Assembly (NCBI GenBank): GCA_965242575.1
Contig: OZ251461.1
Location: forward strand, 3,162,001-3,226,000
DNA: 64,000 nt
Source of the DNA: JANQOH01 sp965242575
Lineage (GTDB): Bacteria; Pseudomonadota; Alphaproteobacteria; UBA7887
Direction of reading: 5' to 3'
Shown: positions 8,476 through 18,147 of the stretch, one piece after another
Numbering within the stretch: position 1 is the stretch's first letter
How the letters are laid out: every line of letters starts with the position of its first letter
Notes under the pieces: model-generated
Databases searched by the model: none
The model's input: the letters and a program-made list of their open reading frames with translations, nothing else
Told to the model about the DNA's origin: nothing
Translations under genes and position numbers: made by a program

Positions 8476-9224
8476 TTAGCGCGGTCGACGGCTTCGCGGG
8501 TGCGGTCCCAGTAGGAGATTACACTTTCGGAGACAGTGCGCGCGGCACTGTCGGTGGGGCATGAGCGTTCGCGCTCGCGGTAGCTGTCAGTGCTGCGTTG
8601 TATCGAAAGAATGTAGGGGGCGACGGCGCGAATGTTGGCAGCGATGGCGCGTTCGAGGGCTTCGTTATCGAGATCGAGGCTTTGGGTGAGTTCAAGGGCT
8701 TCATCGACTAGGGCAGAGACGGCGCGTTCAAGGGCTTCGCCATCGCTGCCGTCGTAGGCGTCATTGATGAGGTTTTGGATGGCGTTGACCAGGGAAGCCA
8801 TGTCGCGTTCAAGGGCTTCGCCGTCGACGGTTTGGGCGCGTTCAAGGGCGTTTTTATATGCGGCGGCGGCGTCCTCGAGGGTCTCGCTGGCGCGCTTGTA
8901 GGCATCATTATGCATGTCATTGGCGCGCGTGGCGTCGCGGCATTCTCCGGGTTCACGCTCCGCGGCGGATACACGCGCCGCGGCAGCGAGGACCGCTTCG
9001 TGGGCATCACTGTCTGCTTTGCCGGCGCGATCAAGTGCCTCGATGGCGCGGATGTAGGCTTGCCGGGCGCGCTCAACTTGGGCCCAGTGGAGGCTGTCCG
9101 CGGCGGCGGGCAGGGCCAGCAACGCCAACACGATGGCGGCGGCGAAGCGGTGGGCGGACCGGGACCCGAAACTGGCGGAGACGAACACAGCGGCGCGGTC
9201 AGGATAGCTATCGACGTGCTGCAT
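8421..9224 (-). CDS. exported helical protein, 3' end cut by the IS element
   Basis: The native part runs from the ATG at 9224 to about 8476; the last 18 codons are read from inside the IS repeat, so the true C-terminus is lost. There is a long n-region, then a signal peptide (AAIVLALLALPAAADS). The mature part is Ala/Glu/Asp-rich and almost wholly helical, with a recurring EALER unit (GEALERDMASLV, GEALERAVSALV, NEALERAIAANI) that suggests a periplasmic coiled coil. I do not recognise a family. A GAGG site lies in front of the ATG. The next gene upstream (9359) encodes a small lipoprotein, and the two may form a unit. Confidence 0.6.
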   Translation of the reverse strand: MQHVDSYPDRAAVFVSASFGSRSAHRFAAAIVLALLALPAAADSLHWAQVERARQAYIRAIEALDRAGKADSDAHEAVLAAAARVSAAEREPGECRDATRANDMHNDAYKRASETLEDAAAAYKNALERAQTVDGEALERDMASLVNAIQNLINDAYDGSDGEALERAVSALVDEALELTQSLDLDNEALERAIAANIRAVAPYILSIQRSTDSYRERERSCPTDSAARTVSESVISYWDRTREAVDRANPDFSYVSGLRGGVRCRR

Positions 9225-9236
9225 GGCGTGAATCCT

Positions 9237-9359
9237 CTATGCGTGCACCGGCGCGGCGGCGGCTTGCGGCGGTGCACCGCCGCCGCATGCGGATAGCGAC
9301 AACAACAGGATGGCGCCCGTGAACGCGAGGATCGCGGGCCGGATGATCGGGCGTGTCAT
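9237..9359 (-). CDS. small lipoprotein
   Basis: 40 aa. MTRPIIRPAILAFTGAILLL leads to the lipobox LSAC, followed by a short Gly/Ala/Pro-rich tail. A GGAG sequence 8 bases upstream supports the ATG at 9357-9359. The size and form resemble LptM/YifL-type small lipoproteins, but nothing in the 17-residue mature tail allows a firm assignment. It lies between argG and the exported helical protein, all read on the minus strand. Confidence 0.6.
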   Translation of the reverse strand: MTRPIIRPAILAFTGAILLLSLSACGGGAPPQAAAAPVHA

Positions 9360-9521
9360 GGCAATGCTCCGTGTTGGCGCGCGGCGCGCGCGGTTGGCGG
9401 GTGCGGTCATCGGGCGGTGGCCGGCGCGGCGGGACGCGCGATGGCGCCGGCGGCCGGCCCGTCGATCGGGCTCGATCTGCGCCGGCGCGCCGTCCACGGA
9501 GACCACGTAATCCACGCGCGA

Positions 9522-10738
<1,217 letters not shown>

Positions 10739-10742
<4 letters not shown>

Positions 10743-11884
10743 GCCGCCGCTCCGTGCGCCGCGCGGCGCCGGCGCGCGCTCGCGCTTCTGAGCTGGCCGC
10801 AGGCGGCCATGATGTCGCGCCCGCGCGGGGCGCGGATGGGCGCTGCGTAGCCGGCGTCGTTGACGATCCCGGCGAAGGCCCGCATGCGGTTCCCGCTCGA
10901 ACAGGCGTAGGGCGCGCCGGGCCACGGGTTGAACGGGATCAGGTTGACCTTGGCGGGGATGCCGGCGAGCAGGCGGACCAGTTCGCGGGCGTCGGAATCG
11001 CCGTCGTTGACGCCGTCCAGCATGACGTATTCGAAGGTGATGCGCCGCGAATTGCGCAGGCCGGGGTAGCGGCGGCAGGCGTCCAGCAACGCGGCGATGG
11101 GGTATTTGCGGTTGAGGGGCACCAACTCGTCGCGCAGCTCGTCGCGCACCGCGTGAAGCGACACGGCGAGGCCCACATCGAGGTCGCGGCCCAGGCGCTC
11201 GATCATGGGGACGACGCCGGCGGTGGACAGGGTGATGCGCCGCCGCGACAGGGCTATTCCCTCCGGGTCGACGAATATCCCCAGCGCCGCCACCACGTTG
11301 TCGTAGTTCAGCAGCGGCTCGCCCATGCCCATCATGACGACGTTGGAGATCGTCCGGCCCTCGGCCGGAACCGCCCATTCGCCGACGGCGTCGCGAGCGG
11401 CGAGCATCTGGCCGACGATCTCGCCCGCGCCGAGGTTGCGCACCAGTTTCTGCGTGCCGGTGCGGCAGAAGCGGCAAGCGAGCGCGCAGCCGACCTGGGA
11501 GGAGACGCACAGCGCCCCGCGCCCGGATTCGGGGATGTGGACGGTCTCCGCCTCGCGCCCGTCGTCGAAGCGCAGGAGCCATTTGCGGGTCCCGTCGGCG
11601 GAGAGCAGGTCGGCCGCGGCCGCGGGGCGGCCGATGCGGTAGCGGGCGGCGAAGTCGCGGCGGAGGCTCTTCGGGACGTTGGCCATCGCCTCGAAACGGC
11701 GCGCGCCGCGATGGTAGATCCAATGCCACAACTGTCGGGCGCGGAACGGCTTTTCGCCGATCTCCGCCATCTCGGCCGCGAGTTCGGCGCGGCCGAGGCC
11801 GACGAGGTCGAGCCGCGCGGGCGCGGCGTCGGGCGGCGCAATCGCGGCGGCGGCGGACGTCATGACGGCGGCGGCGGACGTCAT
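10739..11884 (-). CDS. rlmN: 23S rRNA (adenine2503-C2)/tRNA methyltransferase
   Basis: 381 aa. A radical-SAM enzyme that methylates C2 of A2503 in 23S rRNA and A37 in some tRNAs. The radical-SAM cysteines are in CALACRFC, GEPLLNYDNV is conserved, and the C-terminal Cys (AACGQL) fits the methyl-carrying residue. The ATG at 11882-11884 overlaps the TGA of the upstream ialB-like gene (ATGA). A second in-frame ATG at 11861-11863 lies in a 21-bp tandem repeat (MTSAAA-like) and would give 374 aa. The ialB-like/rlmN order is known from Rhizobiales-type alphaproteobacteria. Confidence 0.95.
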
Positions 11885-12417
11885 GACGGCGGGCCGCACG
11901 CCTCGTCCATCGCCTTGCGCGCCGCCGAGAAGCCGAGCAGCGAATAGGTGTCGGTCGTCGCCGTCCCGCGCGCCGACCTCCCCTCTACGACCATGCGCGC
12001 GCCGCGGGTCATGGCGGCGACCAGCGCGCGGTCGCCGGCGGAGTCCGGAAGCCAGGCGGTCTCGCCCTCGGTGAACAGCGAGAAGCGTTCGTCGTCGATG
12101 CGCGCCGTCACCTCGCCGCCGGGGGCGTGGGGGTAGCCGGCCTCGATGCTCACCACGTCGGGTTCGCCGGAGCCGGCGCGGCGCGTGACCTGGACGTAGG
12201 CGGGGCCGCGGCGGGTGTAGTCCCCCGCGCTTTGCGTGGCGCGCGACACGACGTAGCAGCTGCGCGCGCCGTCCTCGACGAAGGTGGCGGCGAACCAGTC
12301 GCGGAAGCGGCCGAGCGAGTCGTCCTGCCCCAGGGCCGGAAGCGCGGCGGACAGGACGGCGGCGCACAGGACGGCGACGTCCAGGACGACGGCGGCAGAC
12401 GGGCGGCGGCGGGGCAT
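11881..12417 (-). CDS. IalB-family (invasion-associated locus B) exported protein
   Basis: 178 aa with a signal peptide (LDVAVLCAAVLSAALPALGQ). The mature part has the IalB pattern: GARSCYVVSRATQSAG near the front, a beta-rich middle with TRRGPAYVQVTRR, and the C-terminal YSLLGFSAARKAMDEAC; the two Cys probably form a disulfide. In alphaproteobacteria these are periplasmic or envelope proteins of unclear function, despite the virulence-derived name. It is the first gene of the operon with rlmN and argG. Confidence 0.85.
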   Translation of the reverse strand: MPRRRPSAAVVLDVAVLCAAVLSAALPALGQDDSLGRFRDWFAATFVEDGARSCYVVSRATQSAGDYTRRGPAYVQVTRRAGSGEPDVVSIEAGYPHAPGGEVTARIDDERFSLFTEGETAWLPDSAGDRALVAAMTRGARMVVEGRSARGTATTDTYSLLGFSAARKAMDEACGPPS

Positions 12418-12570
12418 GGCTCCTCCGAACGGCGCGGCGCGGCCGGGCGCACGGGGCGGGATTGCCGGAGGCCGCCCGCCTTGCTATCGCTCCGGCGCGC
12501 CGGGAACGGCCGGGGAGATACGCCATGCGCGCCGTGGTTTGCAAGACGCCGGGGCCGCCGCCCAGCCCCA

Positions 12571-12645
12571 TATCGACAGGCCCCATATCGACAGTCCACG
12601 TATCGACAGGCCGCGTATCGACAGGCCGCGTATCGACCGGGGCGG
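12571..12645 (+). repeat. five 15-bp tandem repeats upstream of a methyltransferase gene
   Basis: The unit is TATCGACAGGCCGCG. Copies start at 12571, 12586, 12601, 12616 and 12631; the two central ones are identical and the outer ones have drifted. The array ends five bases before the GTG start of the next gene. The rest of the 232-bp divergent gap (12418-12570) shows nothing clear. Confidence 0.85.
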
Positions 12646-12649
12646 CGGC

Positions 12650-13900
12650 GTGAGCGGCGCGGAGGTCCGGGCGCAATACGAAGCGTTCCCCTACCCGGAG
12701 CGGAACCCGCGCGACGAGGCGCGGCGGCTGGTCACCGGGTCGCCGAGCCATTTCGACGAGATCGTCCATTACGCTTTCGGCGGCGCGGACCCGACGGCGG
12801 GCGGGCGGCGGCTCCGCGCGCTGTTCGCCGGCGGCGGGACGGGCGACGGGACGATCATGCTGGCGCAGCAGCTGGCGGACCGGGGCGCGAACGCGGAGGT
12901 GACGTATATCGACGTCTCGCGCGCGGCGCTCGGCATCGCCCGCGCGCGGGCGCGGGCGCGGCGGCTCCGCAACGTCCGCTTCCTGCGCGCGTCGCTGTTC
13001 GACGCCGGGGCGCATGGGCCGTTCGACTACGTCGATTGCTGCGGCGTCCTCCACCATCTCGACGACCCGGCGGTCGGTCTGCGCGCGCTGGCGGCGGCGC
13101 TGGCCGACGGCGGCGGGATGGGGCTGATGGTGTACGGCGCGCTGGGGCGGACCGGGGTTTACCCCGCGCAGGCGGCGCTGCGGCTGCTGGGCGCCGAGGA
13201 CGAGGCGCCGAAGGCCCGGCCGGCGCTGGCGCGGGAGTTCCTCGCCGCGCTCCCGGACGGCAATTGGCTCAAGCGCAACCCGTGGGTGGCGGACCACTTG
13301 CATGGCGGCGACGCCGGCCTTTACGACCTGCTGCTGCATTCCCGCGACCGCGCCTTCACGGTCCCGGAGGTTTTCGCGCTGGCGGCGGCGGCGGGGCTGG
13401 AGATAACCGGCTTTGTGGAGCCGGCGCGCTACGACCCGCTGGCGGTCCTGGACGGCGGGCCGCTGGCGGCGCGGGCGGTGGCGCTCTCCCGCCCCGACCG
13501 CTGCGCGCTCGCCGAATTGCTGCGCGGCGACCTGAAGCGGCATGTGTTCTACGCCGCGAAGGCGGGCGCGGGGCGCCGCGCGGCGCGCGCCGATACGGAT
13601 TCGGTCGTTCCCGTCCTGCGCGGCCACGACGCGGCGGCGCTGGCGCGCGAGGTTGGCGCGGCGGGCGCGCTGACGGTGGAGCTGGAGGGCTGGACGCGGG
13701 TCCTGCGCTTCGGCCCGCATGCGGCGGCGATCCTCTCCCGCATCGACGGCCGGCGGACGCTGGCGGAGATCCGCGCGGCGCTGACGGCGGAGCTGGACCG
13801 GGCGGAGTTCCAGGCGGCGTTCGACGAGCTGTACGCCCGGCTCAACGGCGTCAACGTCCTGCTGCTGCGGAACACGCCACCCGGCCGCGGCCGGGCTTGA
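12650..13900 (+). CDS. class I SAM-dependent methyltransferase with a PqqD-like C-terminal domain
   Basis: 416 aa from the GTG at 12650. The N-terminus (VRAQYEAFPYPERNPRDE) is typical of a family of large methyltransferases. Motif I is LFAGGGTGDGT at about residues 58-68, and the acidic and DYVDCCGVLHHLDDP motifs follow. From about residue 320 the tail contains ILSRIDGRRTLAEI and a further helix, which looks like the winged-helix PqqD fold also found in RiPP-recognition elements. The substrate is unknown. A tandem repeat ends just before the start, so start choice and ribosome loading may depend on it. Confidence 0.75.
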   Translation: MSGAEVRAQYEAFPYPERNPRDEARRLVTGSPSHFDEIVHYAFGGADPTAGGRRLRALFAGGGTGDGTIMLAQQLADRGANAEVTYIDVSRAALGIARARARARRLRNVRFLRASLFDAGAHGPFDYVDCCGVLHHLDDPAVGLRALAAALADGGGMGLMVYGALGRTGVYPAQAALRLLGAEDEAPKARPALAREFLAALPDGNWLKRNPWVADHLHGGDAGLYDLLLHSRDRAFTVPEVFALAAAAGLEITGFVEPARYDPLAVLDGGPLAARAVALSRPDRCALAELLRGDLKRHVFYAAKAGAGRRAARADTDSVVPVLRGHDAAALAREVGAAGALTVELEGWTRVLRFGPHAAAILSRIDGRRTLAEIRAALTAELDRAEFQAAFDELYARLNGVNVLLLRNTPPGRGRA

Positions 13901-13972
13901 CGGGCGAACGCGGGGCGGCGGCGTAATCCCCGCGGCGCTCCGCCGTCATCCCCGGCTCCCCGGCCGCGCCCG

Positions 13973-14908
13973 TCAGGCGGCGGCGCGGTTCAGTGCGGCG
14001 ATGGCGGGCAGCGCCTCGTCGATCAGCCGCCGCGTCTGCGCCTCCATGTCGGAATCGTCCGCGCCGATGGGGCGCAGGATGAATTTCGACGCGCCGGCGG
14101 CGACGTAAGCCTCGATCCGCCGCAGGACGTCCGCCGTCCCGCCGCAAACGATGGCGCGCTTCGGGTCGCGCCCCAGGCGCTCGCGGACCGCCCGCGCGCT
14201 CCGCTCCACCGGCGCGTCGTCCCACGACCCGTAGCGGAAGGCGAAGGCGGCGCCGTAATGGTCGTCGGGGATGCGCCGGCCCGCCGCCTGCGCCGCGTCC
14301 TTGATCGCGGCGATGACCTCCGCCGTCTCGTCCGGGGTTTCGAACGCGCCTTGCCAGCCGGTGCCGAACCGCGCCGTCCGCCGGACCGCCGCGGCGCTGG
14401 AGCCGCCGAGCCACAGCGGCATGGCCTTCTGGACCGGGCGGGGCGAGATCGACGCGCCTTCGTAGCGGTAGAACTCGCCGGCGAAGTCCACCGGCTCCCC
14501 GGTCCACAGGCGCGAGATGATCTCCAGCCCCTCGTCGGAGCGCTTCCCGCGCGCCCGCGTCGGCCGACCCGTCGCCCTCCAGTCCGGCGCGCGCGCGGTT
14601 CCGAGTCCGAACGCCGGCAGCATCCGCCCGCCGCTCAGCACGTCGATGGTGGCGCATTGCTTGGCGAGCAGCAGCGGGTCGCGCAGGCCGAGCGAGGCGA
14701 CGTTCATGCCGAACTTCATCCGCTTCGTCGCCCCGGCGAGCGCCGCCAGCGCCGTCATGCATTCGAGGACCGGATGGCGCGAGACCAGGCGGTCGGTCTG
14801 CCACAGCGAATCCACCCCGCCATCCTCGCACAGCGCCACCCAGCGCCAATAGGCCGGCGCGCCCGAAAACGGGAATTCCGCCAGCCCCAGCCCGGCCGCT
14901 ATCGTCAC
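13973..14908 (-). CDS. LLM-class (luciferase-like) F420/FMN oxidoreductase
   Basis: 311 aa from the GTG at 14906-14908, with GGGAGG 6-7 bases upstream. The TIM-barrel features of bacterial luciferase-like enzymes are clear: the early GGVDSLWQTDRL, KFGMNVASLGLRDPLLLAKQ, GGRMLPAFGLG, DEGLEIISRLWTGEPVDFAG and the PLWLGGSS motif before the C-terminal helices. The cofactor and substrate cannot be told from sequence. A longer N-terminus to 14974 is possible, but the extra residues lack family character. The gene stands alone, convergent with the methyltransferase gene. Confidence 0.82.
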   Translation of the reverse strand: MTIAAGLGLAEFPFSGAPAYWRWVALCEDGGVDSLWQTDRLVSRHPVLECMTALAALAGATKRMKFGMNVASLGLRDPLLLAKQCATIDVLSGGRMLPAFGLGTARAPDWRATGRPTRARGKRSDEGLEIISRLWTGEPVDFAGEFYRYEGASISPRPVQKAMPLWLGGSSAAAVRRTARFGTGWQGAFETPDETAEVIAAIKDAAQAAGRRIPDDHYGAAFAFRYGSWDDAPVERSARAVRERLGRDPKRAIVCGGTADVLRRIEAYVAAGASKFILRPIGADDSDMEAQTRRLIDEALPAIAALNRAAA

Positions 14909-14990
14909 CCGCGCCTCCCCCGCTCCGCTCCGCCCGTCCGACCATAGCGCGCCCGCGCCCGGCGGCCATGGCAAATTGCGCCGCGCCGCC

Positions 14991-15536
14991 TCAGCCGTCC
15001 GGTTCGCCGGCGCCGTACATGGTGTTGTCCTCGTCCGGGTCGAAGCGCTCCGGTTCGAACCGCCGCTGGTCCTTGCGCGGCAGCGCGGCGACGGGAGTCC
15101 CGTGGAAGAGGCGCTCGCGGTCCTCGATGTCGGATTCGAACAGGTTGCTGTCGGCGTTGAGGACCAATTGCTCGGTCGCCGCCTGCTTCAGGCCCTCGCG
15201 CAATTCCGTCGCTACGTCGGGGCGCCACGGCATGACGTAAAGGCGCGGCTCGTCCAGGCCGGGGACGCGCAGCAGCAGGTGGATCGGCGCGCCGGGGCGG
15301 ACGTCGGCGAACAGCACCTCGTAGCGGTCCGCCGCGCCGGCGCCGAACTCCCACGCCGTCGGCTTGGCCCGGCCCAGCGCGTCCGACAGCCCCGCCCAGG
15401 TCGCGGCGAAGGCCGCCACGGCGGCGGCCAGCCCGGCGGCGCGGAAGCGCAGCGGACGGCGCGACTGGACCGCCGCCAGCGCCAGTCCGGCGAGCAGGAC
15501 GGCGAGCGCGCCGTAAAGATAGGGCAGGTCGCTCAC
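14991..15536 (-). CDS. membrane protein, paralogue of the preceding gene product
   Basis: 181 aa from a GTG overlapping the upstream stop (GTGA). Two N-terminal hydrophobic helices (LYGALAVLLAGLALAAV and LAAAVAAFAATWAGL) precede a soluble part. YEVLFADVRPGAPIHLLLR and PRLYVMPWRPDVATELREGL match the protein encoded at 15533-16027 (LEVLFADWTEGEGIYVLVR, PRLYALPWVRTLAEQLRN), so the two are old duplicates. The acidic tail is DPDEDNTMYGAG. It is the last gene of the five-gene operon with the MotA/TolQ-like gene. No known family is recognised. Confidence 0.65.
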   Translation of the reverse strand: MSDLPYLYGALAVLLAGLALAAVQSRRPLRFRAAGLAAAVAAFAATWAGLSDALGRAKPTAWEFGAGAADRYEVLFADVRPGAPIHLLLRVPGLDEPRLYVMPWRPDVATELREGLKQAATEQLVLNADSNLFESDIEDRERLFHGTPVAALPRKDQRRFEPERFDPDEDNTMYGAGEPDG

Positions 15537-16027
15537 CGGACCGCGTCGCGCGGGTCGCCCGGCGCCAGGACGTCAGGCGCCGCCGCCGAGGTGGAGAACA
15601 CGATGCGCCCGGCGAGCGCCGCCTCGGACACGCGAAAGGCGTTCGCCATGCGCACCGTCGCGTCGCGGTCGCGGGTCGCGGCGGCGGCGTTGCGCAACTG
15701 CTCGGCGAGGGTCCGGACCCACGGCAGCGCGTAGAGCCGGGGCGCGCCGTCGGCGCCGCGGACGAGGACGTAGATGCCCTCGCCCTCGGTCCAGTCGGCG
15801 AACAGCACTTCGAGGCGCGCATCGCCGGCGACCGACAACGCGATGGCGGCGGGCTGCGGGCGCCCCATCAGCGCCAGCGCGCTCCATGCCGCGACCGCCA
15901 GCGCCGCCGCCGCCAGCGCGCCGGCGCACAGCCGGGCGAGCGGGCGCGCCGGCGCCGCGACCGCCAGCGCGCCCAAGCACGCCGCGCTCGCGGCCGCCGC
16001 GGCGGCCAGCGCCGGCGGGTCGGTCAC
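15533..16027 (-). CDS. membrane protein of the stator-like operon
   Basis: 164 aa from the GTG at 16025-16027, which overlaps the TGA of the upstream gene. Two Ala-rich transmembrane segments lie in the first 55 residues, then a domain with LEVLFADWTEGEGIYVLVRG and PRLYALPWVRTLAEQL. A paralogue follows directly downstream, also with an overlap. No enzyme motif is visible. Tight coupling with a MotA/TolQ-type protein suggests it is part of the same envelope complex. Confidence 0.65.
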   Translation of the reverse strand: MTDPPALAAAAAASAACLGALAVAAPARPLARLCAGALAAAALAVAAWSALALMGRPQPAAIALSVAGDARLEVLFADWTEGEGIYVLVRGADGAPRLYALPWVRTLAEQLRNAAAATRDRDATVRMANAFRVSEAALAGRIVFSTSAAAPDVLAPGDPRDAVR

Positions 16028-16653
16028 GCCCGCTCCTCCGCCGGCGCCGGCGCGTACACCGGACGACGGAGGCCCAACAGGCTGCGCGGCAGCGTGTGCA
16101 CGCTGCCCGGGACCAGCCCGCCCTCGGCGTCGACCGAGAAGCGCGCGGCGGTGATCTCCTGCCCCTCGACGGTGAGCAGGTAGTCGCGTTGCAGCACCTG
16201 CCGGCGCGCGCGATGCCCGGGCCGGACCGTGCTGACGGCCACCGTCACCGCGACCGGGCGCCCGTCGGGCGCGGCGCGGTAGAGGTGGACGTTGGCCGTG
16301 TGCTCGCCGGGCGAGACGCCGCGCGTATAGGCGATCTCGTAATTGATCGGCGTCGCGTCGCGCGCCGCGCCGAGGTCGTCGCGCAGCAGGTTGAAATACA
16401 GCCCCGCCATGCTGGAGAACCCTACCGGCCCGTCGCCCGGCGCCTCCACCCACAGGTCGACGTCGGCGTCGACCCCGTCGGGCCAGAACAACTCGACGAT
16501 CACCCCGCCGGCGGGCTCCGCCATCGCCGTCCGCTCCTCGCCGCGCGGGTTCAGCCACGGCAGCAGCAGCAGGACGATGGCGACCACGCCGGCGAGCGCC
16601 AGCAGGGTCACGTCGCGGAACACCGTCGCGCCGAGGTCGTCGCCGCCCGTCAT
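16024..16653 (-). CDS. single-TM protein with DUF2135/YfaP-like extracytoplasmic domain (paralogue 2)
   Basis: 209 aa. A short N-terminus ends in FRDVTLLALAGVVAIVLLLL, one transmembrane helix with an Asp at its entry. The outer domain contains VIVELFWPDGVDADVDLWVE, NLLRDDLG, NYEIAYTRGVSPGEHTANV and LYRA, a pattern like DUF2135/YfaP. It is clearly a paralogue of the protein at 17338-17940; the two genes flank the MotA/TolQ-like gene. The Asp-plus-TM layout is like ExbD/TolR/MotB, which pair with such channel proteins. Confidence 0.65.
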   Translation of the reverse strand: MTGGDDLGATVFRDVTLLALAGVVAIVLLLLPWLNPRGEERTAMAEPAGGVIVELFWPDGVDADVDLWVEAPGDGPVGFSSMAGLYFNLLRDDLGAARDATPINYEIAYTRGVSPGEHTANVHLYRAAPDGRPVAVTVAVSTVRPGHRARRQVLQRDYLLTVEGQEITAARFSVDAEGGLVPGSVHTLPRSLLGLRRPVYAPAPAEERA

Positions 16654-16666
16654 TCCGGACCGGCCC

Positions 16667-17341
16667 TCACGCGCCCGCCCCGGCGGCGGCCTCGCCCATA
16701 TCGACCACCGCCGCCGCCAGTTCGCGGACCGCCGAGGCCAGCATCTGGTGGCACAGGCCGAGCCAGACGCTGAGGATCGCGCCCACCAGCGTGGTGTAGA
16801 GCGCCACCGACATCCCCTCGATCAGGTTCGCGACCATCGGGCTGACGGCGGCGGGGTCGGTGGCGATGTCGGGGTCCACCCCCGACAGCGCGATGATGAA
16901 CCCGATGACGGTGCCGATCAGCCCCAGCGCCACCAGGCTGTTGGCGATGAAGCGGACGGCGCTAATTCGCCCCGCCATGCGCGACCGGAACGTCTCGGCG
17001 CGGATCGCCCGCGCCGCCGCCGGCGCGCCCTCGACCGCGGCGAGGTAGGCGGCGGCGAGCGGATGCGCCGGGCGCTCCCCCCGCAGGCAGCGGGCGAACG
17101 CCCGGTCGGTCCGCCACAGCAGCCCGGTGCAGAGCGCGAGACCGACCGCGAACGCGGCCGCTATGACGACGGTCAGCCGGGTCGGGTCGGCGGCGTAGAT
17201 GCCGGCGATCCAGCCCTGCGCCGCGGCCGCGCCGGCGAGCGCCAGCGCGGCGGCGTTGAACACCGCATAGCGCAGCGCCGCCGCATAGCGCCCGTCGCCC
17301 CGGCCGAAGAATCCGAGAAGCGCCGCCCGCAGGCCCGTCAC
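16667..17341 (-). CDS. MotA/TolQ/ExbB-type proton channel protein
   Basis: 224 aa from the GTG at 17339-17341, overlapping the upstream stop. Two early TM helices (VFNAAALALAGAAAAQGWI, VVIAAAFAVGLALCTGLL), a cytoplasmic loop, then the MotA_ExbB signature: RFIANSLVALGLIGTVIGFI and a last helix ALYTTLVGAILSVWLGL. These proteins form the pentameric ring of proton-driven stators. The usual ExbD, TolR or MotB gene is absent; the neighbours on both sides encode single-TM paralogues with an Asp at the TM start, the natural partner candidates. Confidence 0.8.
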   Translation of the reverse strand: MTGLRAALLGFFGRGDGRYAAALRYAVFNAAALALAGAAAAQGWIAGIYAADPTRLTVVIAAAFAVGLALCTGLLWRTDRAFARCLRGERPAHPLAAAYLAAVEGAPAAARAIRAETFRSRMAGRISAVRFIANSLVALGLIGTVIGFIIALSGVDPDIATDPAAVSPMVANLIEGMSVALYTTLVGAILSVWLGLCHQMLASAVRELAAAVVDMGEAAAGAGA

Positions 17342-17940
17342 CCGCCGTCCTCCTTGCCGCCGGAGCGCAGCGCGGCCGGGCGGGCGTTGACGCTGCCGGG
17401 GACCAGCCGCCCGTTCGCGGTCAGCGAGAAGCGGAACGCCGTCGCCTCCTCCCCCTCCTCGGCCAGGGTCAGCGCGCGCTCGACGATCTGGCTGCGCGCG
17501 CGCGTCTCCGGGTCCACCGTCGTCACCACCGCCTTGGCGCCGACCGGGCCGAATTGCGCCGCGTCGAAGCGGTAGAGGTGGACGTTGACGATATGCTCGC
17601 CGGGCGAGACGCCGCGGCTGAACGCGACTTCGTAGTTCACCGGGGTCGCGTCCCTGTAGGTCCCGAGGTCGTCGCGCAGCAGGTTGAAATAGACCGCGCC
17701 GCGGTTGGAGTAGCCGACGACGCGGTCGTTCGGCGCCGCCACCCACAGGTCCAGGTCGACGTCGCGGCCGTTGTCCCAGAACAGCTCGACGATGACGTTA
17801 CCCGGCGGCTCGGCGTCCGCCTCGGCGGCGGCGCCGGGCGGGTTGACGTGCGGCAGGAGCAGCAGGACGATGGCGACGAATCCCGCCAGCGCCAGCAGCA
17901 CCACGTCGCGGAAGATCGCGCCCGCCGCGTCGTCGTCCAT
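17338..17940 (-). CDS. single-TM protein with DUF2135/YfaP-like extracytoplasmic domain (paralogue 1)
   Basis: 200 aa from the ATG at 17938-17940 (GGAAAGG upstream). The layout is as in its paralogue at 16024-16653: FRDVVLLALAGFVAIVLLLL as the only TM helix, then VIVELFWDNGRDVDLDLWVA, NLLRDDLGTYRDATPVNYE and FSRGVSPGEHIVNVHLYR. It is the first gene of the five-gene operon, and each of the next junctions overlaps or nearly so. An upstream in-frame ATG at 18057 would add 39 residues without character and is rejected. Confidence 0.68.
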   Translation of the reverse strand: MDDDAAGAIFRDVVLLALAGFVAIVLLLLPHVNPPGAAAEADAEPPGNVIVELFWDNGRDVDLDLWVAAPNDRVVGYSNRGAVYFNLLRDDLGTYRDATPVNYEVAFSRGVSPGEHIVNVHLYRFDAAQFGPVGAKAVVTTVDPETRARSQIVERALTLAEEGEEATAFRFSLTANGRLVPGSVNARPAALRSGGKEDGG

Positions 17941-18050
17941 CGCCGCCTTTCCGGTCCATGGAATCCAATTCGCGTCATTACGCCCGGCGGCCGGTTTCCT
18001 TTCGCCCGATTCTTCCCGGCGAAAAAGCCCTTCCTGGCGGGGAGGGCGTG

Positions 18051-18080
18051 TTGACAACGATATACAGCCTATCGCATCCT
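18051..18080 (+). promoter_or_regulatory. possible promoter of the PQQ dehydrogenase gene
   Basis: TTGACA at 18051-18056 is a perfect -35 box; CATCCT at 18075-18080 is a weak -10 with an 18-base spacer. The gap between the divergent genes (17941-18147) shows no other clear element. Confidence 0.35.
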
Positions 18081-18147
18081 GCCGTCGAGGGGAAGTTTCC
18101 GGCGCCTGCGGGCGCTCTCCCCGAACCGAAAACCTGGGAGGAAACGC

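Noticed and set aside
1..9400. A prophage
   Set aside because: No capsid, tail, terminase or integrase genes; only restriction, TIR-like, IS and fragmentary genes are seen.
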